The translations under genes and the position numbers were made by a program. Below the pieces are notes generated by a model. It worked only from the letters and a program-made list of their open reading frames with translations, had not been told where the DNA came from and searched no databases. A DNA stretch of 64,000 nucleotides from an uncultured Bacteroidales bacterium (lineage in GTDB: Bacteria > Bacteroidota > Bacteroidia > Bacteroidales > UBA932): the NCBI GenBank assembly GCA_944322575.1, contig CALUPK010000002.1:78779-142778 (forward strand). The letters run 5' to 3'. Below, piece after piece: positions 52,821 to 61,357 of this stretch (its first letter is position 1; each line of letters begins with the position of its first letter).

Positions 52821-54959
52821 ATGAAAAAGAATCTGATAACAACCTTTGGCCTGTTCCTCCTGCTTACTGCATCTCTGCCTTTGACCGTAGGAGCGCAGCA
52901 GATGAGCTCTCCTTCGGGGAAATTGTTCCTGAATGTCGAATGTACAGGAGGGTCACTCTCCTATGCGTTGACTTACAATGGACTGCCTGTCATAATGCCC
53001 AGCCGCTTGGGCTTGGTGAGCGATGAGATTGACTTGGGCTCGGGGCTTGAGGTTACTGCTGTGGAGCGGGATACCGTAGACCGGAGCTGGACTCCGGTGT
53101 GGGGCGAGTTCGCTGAGGTCAGGGATTATTTTCACGAGATGGCGCTGACAGTAGGGCAGCCGGCTACCGGTCGGACTTTCACTGTCCGTTTCCGTCTGTT
53201 CGATGACGGTCTTGGCTTCCGCTACGAAATACCGGAGCAGGACAATATCAACTATGTGTATCTGCGGGATGAGCTGACCGAGTTCAACCTTTCCGGGGAC
53301 CATCTGGCCTACTGCATCCCCGGGGACTACGACACCAACGAGTTCGCCTATACGACATCCCGGATATCTGACCTGGAGGAGGAGATAGAGAAGCGGCTGT
53401 ACCTGAAGACCTACGAGACTAAGGCCGAGGGCGGGCTGTCCGTGCAGACTCCGCTGATGCTGCGGTCCGATGACGGGCTGTACATCAACATCCATGAGGC
53501 CGCGTTAGTGCACTATGCCGCCATGCTCCTGGATGTGGATGATGCCAGCTTCCGGCTGAAGGCCCATCTGGTGCCGGACAAGAACGGGGTGAGGGGATAC
53601 CTGCAGGCTCCCTTCCATTCGCCCTGGAGGACGGTCATCGTAAGTGACGACGCCCGTGACATCCTCGCCTCTCAGCTGATATATAACCTCAATGAACCCT
53701 GCGCTATAGAAGACGTGTCGTGGATAAAGCCCCAGAAGTTCGTGGGTGTGTGGTGGGAGATGTTCACCGGAGCGGGAGCCACCTGGGCCTACAGCGATTA
53801 CTGGAAGGCGCGTCCGGGGGTTACCGACTACTCCGCTCTGGAACCCAACGGACGGCATGCGGCCAATACCGAGAATGTGAAGCGCTATATCGACTTCGCC
53901 GCTGAGCACGGTATCGACGCGGTGCTCGTCGAGGGCTGGAACGAAGGCTGGGAGGACTGGGCCTCATACCGCAAGGACAGGCATTTCCTCTTTACCAAGC
54001 CCTATCCTGATTTCGACATAGACGAGGTGTCCTCATACGCCCGCTCGCAAGGGGTCAGCATGATCATGCACCACGAGACGGCCTCCAACGCGGCAGACTA
54101 TGAACGCCAGCTCGAGGACGCCTTCCAGTATATGGTCGACCACGGCTACCATTCCGTCAAGACCGGATATGTGGGCTACATCATCCCCCGCAGCGAGTAT
54201 CACTCCTCGCAGTGGATGAACGACCACTACATCCACGTGGCGCGTACTGCCGCCGAATATGAGATCATGGTAGACAGCCACGAGGCCGTACGTCCGACCG
54301 GACTGATGCGTACCTGGCCCAACTGGGTGGCTCAGGAGTCGGCCCGCGGCGGAGAGTTTGAGTCGATGGGCGGCAACGACCCCGACCACACCTGCATCCT
54401 GCCCTTCACCCGTCTCAAGGGCGGTCCGATGGACTATACCCCCGGTCTCTTCCAGACCAAGCTGGACTACTACGAGGGCGGCAGCAAGCCCGGGGAGCAG
54501 GCCGGCACCACACTGGCCCGGCAGCTGGCCCTCTATGTGACCATGCCCTCGCCCCTGCAGATGGCCTGTGACCTGCCCGAGAACTATGAGCGGTTTATGG
54601 ACGCATTCCAGTTCATCAAGGACGTGGCCCTCAACTGGGACGACTCCTGGTATCTCGAGGCCGAGCCCGGGGACTACATCACTGTGGCCCGCAAGGCCCG
54701 CGGTGCCGATGAATGGTTCGTGGGCGCCGTCACTGACGAGAATGCCCGCGAGGCCGTCATCCCTCTCTCGTTCCTCCCCTCAGGCTCCGGCCAGAAATAC
54801 GAGGCCACGGTCTACGCTGACGGAGAGGACGCCGACTGGGAGTCCAATCCTCAGAGCTACCGGATCTATACTAAGAAGGTGAAGCCCTCCGCGACCCTCC
54901 GCATCCCCTTAGCGCCGGGCGGCGGTGCGGCAGTAGTGATCCGGCCCGTTGAGAAGTAA
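52821..54959 (+). CDS. susB: GH97 alpha-glucosidase (SusB type)
   Basis: This is a 712-residue exported enzyme with a signal peptide (about 1-25), an N-terminal beta-sandwich, a (beta/alpha)8 barrel and a C-terminal beta domain. The acidic residues of inverting SusB are present with a constant offset of 20: Glu419 (MHHETAS), Glu488 (DSHEAVRPTG) and Glu512 (GGEFES), matching E439, E508 and E532. It should release glucose from maltooligosaccharides in the periplasm. Base composition rises in its 3' half. A repeat array and a second GH13 gene follow. Confidence 0.94.
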   Translation: MKKNLITTFGLFLLLTASLPLTVGAQQMSSPSGKLFLNVECTGGSLSYALTYNGLPVIMPSRLGLVSDEIDLGSGLEVTAVERDTVDRSWTPVWGEFAEVRDYFHEMALTVGQPATGRTFTVRFRLFDDGLGFRYEIPEQDNINYVYLRDELTEFNLSGDHLAYCIPGDYDTNEFAYTTSRISDLEEEIEKRLYLKTYETKAEGGLSVQTPLMLRSDDGLYINIHEAALVHYAAMLLDVDDASFRLKAHLVPDKNGVRGYLQAPFHSPWRTVIVSDDARDILASQLIYNLNEPCAIEDVSWIKPQKFVGVWWEMFTGAGATWAYSDYWKARPGVTDYSALEPNGRHAANTENVKRYIDFAAEHGIDAVLVEGWNEGWEDWASYRKDRHFLFTKPYPDFDIDEVSSYARSQGVSMIMHHETASNAADYERQLEDAFQYMVDHGYHSVKTGYVGYIIPRSEYHSSQWMNDHYIHVARTAAEYEIMVDSHEAVRPTGLMRTWPNWVAQESARGGEFESMGGNDPDHTCILPFTRLKGGPMDYTPGLFQTKLDYYEGGSKPGEQAGTTLARQLALYVTMPSPLQMACDLPENYERFMDAFQFIKDVALNWDDSWYLEAEPGDYITVARKARGADEWFVGAVTDENAREAVIPLSFLPSGSGQKYEATVYADGEDADWESNPQSYRIYTKKVKPSATLRIPLAPGGGAAVVIRPVEK

Positions 54960-54997
54960 ATGAACGTCCGCGAACATACCACTGGCTTTGCACTGAC

Positions 54998-55274
54998 ATC
55001 CGCAACGGCACCGAATCGCGGAAATCGCTGCCGTTGTGGAGCGCAGCCGAAGCATCGGAACCGCCCAGAAGGCCTGTACGCCGGGTCCAACATCGCGTCC
55101 ACTTCCACAACGGCAGCGAATCGCGGAAATCACTGCCGTTGTGGAGCACAGTTGAAGCATCGGGACCGCCCAGAAGGCCTATACGCCGGGTCCAACATCG
55201 CGTCCACTTCCGCAACGGCACCGAATCGCGGAAATCGCTGCCGTTGTGGAGCGCAGTTGAAGCATCGGGACTGT
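54998..55274. repeat. Hairpin repeat array, 105-bp period (family 2, locus 2)
   Basis: Three copies of CAACGGCA...TGCCGTTG start at 55003, 55108 and 55213, an exact 105-base period. The middle copy has a perfect 12-bp stem, CCACAACGGCAG (55105-55116) with CTGCCGTTGTGG (55133-55144), and a 16-base loop. The sequence between hairpins is also repeated (CCCAGAAGGCCT, CGCCGGGTCCAACATCGCG). The hairpin matches the pair at 5391-5545. Confidence 0.88.
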
Positions 55275-55284
55275 GAGAAGAAAG

Positions 55285-55292
55285 TAATTTTG
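55285..55292 (+). promoter_or_regulatory. Candidate -7 box for the second amylase gene
   Basis: TAATTTTG is a full match, placing a start near 55299, about 17 bases before the ATG at 55316. It could let the last two amylase genes be made independently of the rest of the operon. Confidence 0.45.
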
Positions 55293-55315
55293 TTTTCCTA
55301 AAATAACATTGTATT

Positions 55316-56644
55316 ATGAAGATGATCAAGACAATCTTTTTTGCGGCCGTAGCCCTGCTTCTGCTTGCAGGATGCGCCGGCAAATCAGGACAGGAGGTGC
55401 AGTCTCCTGTGAGCAATGTGAGCCATCCCGACTGGACGGCCTCCGCAGTCCTCTATGAGGTCAATGTCCGCCAGTACACCGAGGAGGGCACCTTCAAGGC
55501 CTTCGAGAAGCATCTGCCCCGGCTCAAGGAACTCGGGGTGGACATCCTCTGGTTCATGCCCGTGTATCCCATCGGAGAGGTGGAGCGCAAGGGTGAGCTG
55601 GGCAGCTACTACTCTATCCGCGACTACAAGGCCATCAATCCCGAGTTCGGGGACATCGAGGATTTCCAGTCCGTGGTGGACAGGGCTCATGAGTTAGGCT
55701 TCAAGGTGATTCTCGACTGGGTGGCCAATCATACCTCCCGCGACCACGGCTGGATCGCCGAGCATCCCGATTGGTACGTGATGGATGACAGCACCGGTAC
55801 TCCGGTGGCTCCTTTCGACTGGACCGATGTGGCCGAGCTGAACTACGACAATGCCGATATGCGTGCCGCCATGCTCGACGCCATGACCTACTGGGTGTCC
55901 GAGGTAGGTGTCGACGGCTTCCGCTGCGACGTGGCCCACGAGGTGCCGGTGGACTTCTGGAATGACGCCGTGGCAGCGCTCCGGGAGATCCGTCCCGACC
56001 TGTTCATGCTGGCCGAGTCCGAGGAACCCGCTCTGATGACCGACGCCTTCGACGCCTACTACGGCTGGTCCAACCATGCGTTTATGAACAGGCTCGCCCA
56101 GGGCAAGGCTACTGCCGCTGAGTACGCCGCCTACCGTGTGGAGCACGAGGGCAAGCTGCCAGTGGAGAGCATCGAGATGAATTTCACTTCCAATCACGAC
56201 GAGAACTCCTGGAACGGCACCGAGTTCGAGAGGATGGGGGACGCTGCCCGCCAGTTCGCCGCCCTGACTTTCGCCGAGCCGGGCATGCCTCTGATCTACA
56301 GCGGTCAGGAGGTGGGCAACGACAACTCGCTGGAGTTCTTCATGCGCGATCCCATCGTGTGGGAGGACCGCGGAGGCTTCACCCAGTTCTATCAGGAGCT
56401 GATTGCTATGAGGGATGCCCATCCGTCGATGTATGCTCCCCGCGAGGGCGCTCCTATGGTGATACTGGCGTCCGACAGGCCCGAACAGGTGTTTGCCTTT
56501 GAGCGTCGGCTCTCTGACGGCAGCGACGGATTCGCCGCAGTGTTCAATTTCTCCGCAGAGGAAGTGACCGTGACCGTCTCCGAAGGCTCCATCGCCGGGC
56601 AGAGCTACACCCTGCCCGCCCACGGATATCAGTTCGTGTTCTGA
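55316..56644 (+). CDS. GH13 alpha-amylase-family lipoprotein
   Basis: This is a 442-residue lipoprotein (lipid Cys20 in L-A-G-C). Compact GH13 enzyme with no extra carbohydrate module: Asp205 in DGFRCDVAHE (nucleophile), Glu234 in LAESEEP (acid) and Asp295 in TSNHDENSW. Loop NHTSRDHGW is as in amylases and maltogenic enzymes. It probably cuts maltodextrins; the exact specificity is unclear. Flanked on both sides by intergenic repeat arrays of two different families. Confidence 0.92.
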   Translation: MKMIKTIFFAAVALLLLAGCAGKSGQEVQSPVSNVSHPDWTASAVLYEVNVRQYTEEGTFKAFEKHLPRLKELGVDILWFMPVYPIGEVERKGELGSYYSIRDYKAINPEFGDIEDFQSVVDRAHELGFKVILDWVANHTSRDHGWIAEHPDWYVMDDSTGTPVAPFDWTDVAELNYDNADMRAAMLDAMTYWVSEVGVDGFRCDVAHEVPVDFWNDAVAALREIRPDLFMLAESEEPALMTDAFDAYYGWSNHAFMNRLAQGKATAAEYAAYRVEHEGKLPVESIEMNFTSNHDENSWNGTEFERMGDAARQFAALTFAEPGMPLIYSGQEVGNDNSLEFFMRDPIVWEDRGGFTQFYQELIAMRDAHPSMYAPREGAPMVILASDRPEQVFAFERRLSDGSDGFAAVFNFSAEEVTVTVSEGSIAGQSYTLPAHGYQFVF

Positions 56645-56677
56645 TGCCGCTCTGCGTTTTCTGCGTTCCCATTTTCC

Positions 56678-56849
56678 CACCTTCGGAAGGTGTGCAGAAA
56701 ACGGCCGGAAATGTCCCACCTTCGGAAGGTGGGAGAGGGTGCTGGAGAGCCTGATATTGTCCTACAGCTGTTCTGGAGCAGTTCCTGCATTTTCCCACCT
56801 TCAGAAGGTGCGCGGAAAACGGCCGGAAATGCCTCACCTTTGGAAGGTG
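56678..56849 (+). repeat. Paired-palindrome array (family 1, locus 1)
   Basis: Four copies of the 15-bp palindrome CACCTTCGGAAGGTG (arms of 7, one central base; the last two have one substitution) start at 56678, 56717, 56796 and 56835. Members of each pair are 39 bases apart; the pairs are 79 apart. Each pair encloses 24 bases with the core GAAAACGGCCGGAAAT. Lies between two amylase genes; the same architecture recurs at 63490-63779. Confidence 0.9.
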
Positions 56850-56890
56850 GACAACGTGTAACGATATTTAAAACCAAATAGCAATAATTT

Positions 56891-58840
56891 ATGAAGAAAA
56901 ATTTACTGACTACGATTCTGGCTGCGATGGGGCTGTCGTCCATGGCTTCCGCAGCTGTGGGCCAGGAGGGACTGCGCGTGGAGCCGCCCTGCTGGTGGAC
57001 CGGAATGGAGACCCCGCTGACGCTGATGCTGCACGCCCCCGGACTTTCGGGTGCGGGTGTGTCCGTGGACTCTGACGGGATCACGGTGAAGGCCGTGCAT
57101 TATGCCGAGAGCCCGAACTACGTGTTCGTGGATCTCGAGATTGCCGATAACTTAGCTCCGGGTGAGTACACATTTACCATCAACTACCCCGACGGTAAGA
57201 CCGAGACATTTGCCTACAGCATAGGCGAGCGTCGCGAGGGGTCACGGGATAGGGTGGGCTTCGGCTCCTCCGACGTGGTGTACCTGCTCATGCCGGACCG
57301 TTTCGCCAACGGGGACAAGAAGAACGACTCTTCGCCCCTGACCGCCGAGAGGGGCAACCGCAAGCTCCCCGGCGGACGTCACGGCGGTGACCTCCAGGGT
57401 ATCATGGACCATTTAGACTATCTGGCCGACCTCGGTATCACAGCTATCTGGCCCACTCCCATTACCCTCGACAACGAACCGACCTATTCCTACCACGGCT
57501 ACGCCTGCGCGGACTATTATCAGATAGACCCCCGTTACGGCTCCAACGAACTTTACCGCTCCTTAGTGGCAGCCGCCCATGAGAAAGGCATCAAGTTCAT
57601 CCAGGACATCGTGCCCAACCACAGCGGCACCGCCCACTGGTGGTACAACGACCTGCCTTTCTCCGACTGGATCCACCAGCATCCGACATTTACCCGCTCC
57701 AACTACGCCATGTCCGGACACTCCGATCCCCACGCCGCCCGGACCGACATCGACGCCTGCGTGACCGGCTGGTTCGATACCTCGATGCCCGACATGAACC
57801 TGAGCAATCCCTATTGCCTCCAGTACTACATCCAGCTGGCAGTGTGGTGGATAGAGTACGCTGACCTGGACGGTATCCGCGTGGACACCTATCCCTACAC
57901 CCGCAAGGAGGACATCTCGGCCTGGACTGCCGGTATCCTGAAGGAGTTCCCCAATTTTACCCTCGTGGGCGAGTGCTGGTTCCACAATACCCAGCAGATA
58001 GCCTACTGGGAGGGCTGCAGGACAGCAGACGGCGGCTTCAAGACCAATGCCGACGGCTATACCTCGCACCTGCCCATGGTGATGGACTTCGCCCTGACCG
58101 ACGCTATATCCGAGGCATTCGTACAGAATGAGAACCTGGGCTACGACGACGGCATCAAGCGCGTCTACGGCTCCGTGTCCCTCGACTTCGCCTACTACAA
58201 CCCCTACAACCTGCTGACCTTCATTACCAACCACGACATGGAGCGCCCGGCCATCCGCTTCGGCACCTACAAGGATTCCGACGAAACCGTGCTGGCGCGT
58301 ATGAAGAATGCGACCACTCTGCTGCTGACCATGCGCGGCGTGCCCCAGTGGTACTACGGTGACGAGATCCTGATGCACGGACCCGAGGAGATGGTGGGCA
58401 AGGGCGACGCCTGGTGGAGGACCGACTTCCCCGGCGGCTGGCCCGGCGACAAGGTCAATGCCTTCACGTCCGCCGGCAGGACCGAGCTGCAGAACGAGAT
58501 GTTCGACCACACCCGCACCCTGATGCAGTGGAGGAAGACTTCCGAGGCCGTGACCAAGGGCAAGCTGATGCACTTCATGCCCTTCGGCGACTTAGTGAAC
58601 GCCTACGTGTACTTCCGCTACACCCCTGACTTCAAGGACTTCGTGATGGTAGTGATCAACAACGGTACCGAGTCCGTCTCCCTCGACTGGGCCCACTACG
58701 CCGAGATATTCGACGCTGCATCCGCAGCCCTCGGCACCGACAGCTTCACCGCCACCGACATCCTCACCGGAGCGACCGTCTCCCGCAGCACCGAGCCATT
58801 AGACGTGCCCGGCATGACCTCCCTCGTCCTCCAGTTCTAA
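56891..58840 (+). CDS. susA: Neopullulanase-type GH13 enzyme (SusA type)
   Basis: This is a 649-residue exported enzyme with signal peptide (about 1-22) and no lipid Cys, so periplasmic. An N-terminal cyclomaltodextrinase-type beta domain (about 28-112, PPCWWTGMETPLTLM) precedes the GH13 barrel: Asp332 in DGIRVDTYPY, Glu361 in VGECWF and Asp449 in FITNHDM. A C-terminal beta domain follows. It should break imported maltodextrins or pullulan-like oligosaccharides. It is the last gene of the starch locus, with a hairpin after it. Confidence 0.94.
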   Translation: MKKNLLTTILAAMGLSSMASAAVGQEGLRVEPPCWWTGMETPLTLMLHAPGLSGAGVSVDSDGITVKAVHYAESPNYVFVDLEIADNLAPGEYTFTINYPDGKTETFAYSIGERREGSRDRVGFGSSDVVYLLMPDRFANGDKKNDSSPLTAERGNRKLPGGRHGGDLQGIMDHLDYLADLGITAIWPTPITLDNEPTYSYHGYACADYYQIDPRYGSNELYRSLVAAAHEKGIKFIQDIVPNHSGTAHWWYNDLPFSDWIHQHPTFTRSNYAMSGHSDPHAARTDIDACVTGWFDTSMPDMNLSNPYCLQYYIQLAVWWIEYADLDGIRVDTYPYTRKEDISAWTAGILKEFPNFTLVGECWFHNTQQIAYWEGCRTADGGFKTNADGYTSHLPMVMDFALTDAISEAFVQNENLGYDDGIKRVYGSVSLDFAYYNPYNLLTFITNHDMERPAIRFGTYKDSDETVLARMKNATTLLLTMRGVPQWYYGDEILMHGPEEMVGKGDAWWRTDFPGGWPGDKVNAFTSAGRTELQNEMFDHTRTLMQWRKTSEAVTKGKLMHFMPFGDLVNAYVYFRYTPDFKDFVMVVINNGTESVSLDWAHYAEIFDAASAALGTDSFTATDILTGATVSRSTEPLDVPGMTSLVLQF

Positions 58841-58857
58841 ACCCGGACTGCTTCATC

Positions 58858-58912
58858 GACAACGGGAAAGAGAATCGTAAACCTGCAAGGGACGGCTCTC
58901 TCTCCCGTTGTC
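58858..58912. terminator. Hairpin between susA and the convergent lipoprotein gene
   Basis: GACAACGGGA (58858-58867) pairs perfectly with TCCCGTTGTC (58903-58912), and the adjoining AAGAGA can pair with TCTCTC. There is no strong T-run, so it is a weak intrinsic terminator or an mRNA-end stabiliser for both converging transcripts. Confidence 0.6.
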
Positions 58913-58923
58913 ATTTAAGGCAT

Positions 58924-60033
58924 TTATAAGGCTTTGACGGAAAAATGTGAGCGGGTAGTGGGGTGGAATACCGGGCGGTGAAGTCGCTGTCCGGCGGCAG
59001 GAGCCTTGGATGCGGATGTACTTTGGAGAGGGAGGAGGTCGAGCGGACCGTAGTAGTTGCCGGCGACCTCATAGTCGAGGTTGGTGGTGAAAGCGAACGT
59101 GATGTTGTAGCTCAGTTCGGCGGAGTTAATGATGTGCAGGCTGCCTTCGGTAATCAGACCTAAGTACGCACTGCCCTGCGCGTCGTAGTATTCGACCACT
59201 GTGCCGTATATCTGGTCGAGATTCACTTCGCCGGGACTGAGGGTAGAGTCAGGGCCCCATTCAGGGGTGACGTGGTAGTGTCCTCCGGGCAGACGGCCGT
59301 CCTCAGTGAGTCTCATGTAGCAGTCGATATTGAGGATGCTGCCGGGCGGTATGGTGTAGCCGTCAGCGTCTGTGTTCATGTCTGTGAAGGAAAGAATGAC
59401 GTTGGATATGCCGTCTCCGAGTCCCTCCATATCGTCGTTGACCGAGCCCATGGCGGCCTTGGCCTGGATGCTGATGGTCTGCTCAAGCGGCAGATAATCT
59501 GTCACTCCTGTGGAGTAGTCCGTGAATGCTGTGGGACCGGAATAATGTACATGGTGGGTCATACCGGCCACATCGGTCAGTTCTGCCTCGAAAGTGTAGT
59601 TGCTGCCGTTACGTGAGACGGTCAGGATGCCGGATGTGAAGGTGAGCTGAAGAGTCCCTCCGTATCGGCTGGCCTCCTCGAAGAGGGAGTAGTTGGGCGT
59701 AAATGTGCCGACGGCCGTCTCGCCCCAGGGACCGAGGCTGTAGGTGCCTTCCTGCAGTGTGATGTGCTTAAGGTCGGCGGCTGCAGTGGAGAACACATCG
59801 AAGTAGTAGTATCTTCCGCCCGGCAGGAGTGAGCCGTCATCTCCAAAGCCTATGTCGGAGAGACAGATGTAGTAGTTGCATTCTCCGGAGTTACCTATCG
59901 CTCCGTTGTAGTCCCCGTAGAATACAAGGGCCTCCGTATTGTAGTCAGCGCTGTTGTCCTTCCTGCAGGACACGGCAGCAGCTGCTACGATAGCCGTCAG
60001 TAAGAGCAGATATGGGAACCGGAGGCATTTCAT
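58924..60033 (-). CDS. Lipoprotein of unknown function, probably two-domain beta protein
   Basis: This is a 369-residue lipoprotein with lipid Cys23 (A-V-S-C). The mature part is rich in Tyr, Gly and Asp and reads as two related beta domains, each with an LPGG[R/H]Y segment (LLPGGRYYYFDV and RLPGGHYHVTPEWG) and a later EGTYSL / EGSLHI strand. This hints at an internal duplication. Its last 35 residues are Pro/Ser/His-rich and probably disordered. Its ATG overlaps the NamZ stop as ATGA, so the two are expressed together. No function recognised; a glycan- or wall-binding role is only a guess from the neighbour. Confidence 0.8.
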   Translation of the reverse strand: MKCLRFPYLLLLTAIVAAAAVSCRKDNSADYNTEALVFYGDYNGAIGNSGECNYYICLSDIGFGDDGSLLPGGRYYYFDVFSTAAADLKHITLQEGTYSLGPWGETAVGTFTPNYSLFEEASRYGGTLQLTFTSGILTVSRNGSNYTFEAELTDVAGMTHHVHYSGPTAFTDYSTGVTDYLPLEQTISIQAKAAMGSVNDDMEGLGDGISNVILSFTDMNTDADGYTIPPGSILNIDCYMRLTEDGRLPGGHYHVTPEWGPDSTLSPGEVNLDQIYGTVVEYYDAQGSAYLGLITEGSLHIINSAELSYNITFAFTTNLDYEVAGNYYGPLDLLPLQSTSASKAPAAGQRLHRPVFHPTTRSHFSVKAL

Positions 60034-61328
60034 AGTGCGTAAAGGTAATATTTTTCCGAGACTTTACGGAATTTTTCTGCAAAATCGTTCCAGATATTGA
60101 AGATGTCCTCATATCTGTACCGCTCTCCGAAGGCCTTCCGCACATCCTCGGAGCCGGTCACCTTGTCGAACATTTCCAGCCGTGAGGCATCTGCAGCCCC
60201 GAACGGGTCGAAGTCCGGCTGCATGTCCGCAATGACCTGCATCGCATAGAACTGAATCTCCGAGAGCCGTGCCGCCCCGAAGTCCGTGATGTAGATCTGC
60301 ACCCCTCCGATCTCCTCTCCCTTGAGCGAGCCGTAGAATGGTGTGGCGTACACGGGCCGGAACAGCACCCCCGGCAGATAGAGGGCGTTCATCCGCGAGG
60401 CCAGCAGGTCCGCGTCCATCCCCGGACATGCGATCATGCCGAAGGGCAGGGTGTAGCTCACCCCGATGGACAGTACCCCGAGCTCTCCGAGAATACCGGT
60501 CGCCGGGTAGAGGTATGCCGCCTCCACCGTGGGAATGTGGGGGGAGGAGGGCACCCAGAGCAGTCCCGTCGCGTCGAAGTTCATGCCGCGCCTCCATCCT
60601 TCCATCTTCACGACCGTGAGCCGGCATTTTACCGTAGAGTCCCGGCCGTCGGAGCCATCCACCCTGAGCATCCCCTCCTCGTTGAGCAGGGTCGCCAGCT
60701 CCCCGCAGGTGAGGCCGTAGACATAGGGGATATTGTATTGTCCTACGAATGAGATGAGGGAGTCCTCTACTCCCGGGCCCTCGACCTTCAGGCCTCCGAG
60801 GGGGTTCGGACGGTCGAGGATGATCATTTCCACCCCTTCCATTGCCGCCACCTTCATCACATTGCCCATGGTGCTGATGTAGGTGTAGGAGCGGCAGCCG
60901 ATGTCCTGTATGTCGTAGACGATGGCGTCGAGGCCCTCGAACTGCTCCGCGGAGGGAAGGCGGGTCTTGCCGTAGAGGGAGAAAATGGGAACGCCGGTGC
61001 GGGGGTCGACGGCCTGTCCCTCGACGTGCTCGCCGGCGTGGGCATTGCCACGGACCCCGTGTTCAGGGCCGAAGAGGGCGACCAGCTCCACTCCCGGGGC
61101 GCTGTTCAGGACGTCGATGGTGGAGTTGAGGTAGCGGTCCACGCCCGTGGGATTGGTCACCAGCCCGATGCGCTTGCCCTGCAGCTGCTCGAAGCCGTTG
61201 GCCTCGAGGACGTCTATGCCGGTGAGGACGGTCTGGGCGGTGCCGGTGGCGGGGATGAGGGTAAGGGCGGTCAGGATGAGGACGGCCGCGGCTGTGGTGG
61301 AAAGATGGTATGTTCCGGATAATTTCAT
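60030..61328 (-). CDS. namZ: Exo-beta-N-acetylmuramidase (DUF1343 family)
   Basis: This is a 432-residue exported protein of the DUF1343 family, whose studied members (NamZ) cleave terminal MurNAc from peptidoglycan fragments. The start is the ATG at 61328 (MKLSGTYHLS); an in-frame TTG 9 bases before is less likely. A signal peptide covers about 1-32. Seen: the signature FGPEHGVRG with the Glu-His pair, VYDIQDIGCRSYTY, DRPNPLGG and VPSSPHIPT. It lies 29 bases after the antiporter gene; an AmpG-like permease gene is upstream on the same strand, which fits MurNAc-fragment salvage. Confidence 0.93.
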   Translation of the reverse strand: MKLSGTYHLSTTAAAVLILTALTLIPATGTAQTVLTGIDVLEANGFEQLQGKRIGLVTNPTGVDRYLNSTIDVLNSAPGVELVALFGPEHGVRGNAHAGEHVEGQAVDPRTGVPIFSLYGKTRLPSAEQFEGLDAIVYDIQDIGCRSYTYISTMGNVMKVAAMEGVEMIILDRPNPLGGLKVEGPGVEDSLISFVGQYNIPYVYGLTCGELATLLNEEGMLRVDGSDGRDSTVKCRLTVVKMEGWRRGMNFDATGLLWVPSSPHIPTVEAAYLYPATGILGELGVLSIGVSYTLPFGMIACPGMDADLLASRMNALYLPGVLFRPVYATPFYGSLKGEEIGGVQIYITDFGAARLSEIQFYAMQVIADMQPDFDPFGAADASRLEMFDKVTGSEDVRKAFGERYRYEDIFNIWNDFAEKFRKVSEKYYLYAL

Positions 61329-61357
61329 ATCGTACAATGTGTTTTGGACTCGGGCTG

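Larger units (their letters stand above)
54960..55315. other. Gene-free gap holding a hairpin repeat array and a promoter box
   Basis: This 356-bp gap between susB and the second amylase contains almost three copies of a 105-bp repeat (54998-55274) and a TAnnTTTG box (55285-55292). Open frames on both strands here are products of the repeat, since 105 is divisible by three and keeps frames open. Confidence 0.8.

Noticed and set aside
54998-55274. CRISPR array
   Set aside because: The units are 105 bp with the intervening sequence also repeated, not unique spacers, and there are no cas genes.
54960-55301. Small protein genes within the 105-bp repeat region
   Set aside because: Frames stay open on both strands only because the repeat length is a multiple of three; the translations are repetitive and Arg/Cys/Gly-rich.
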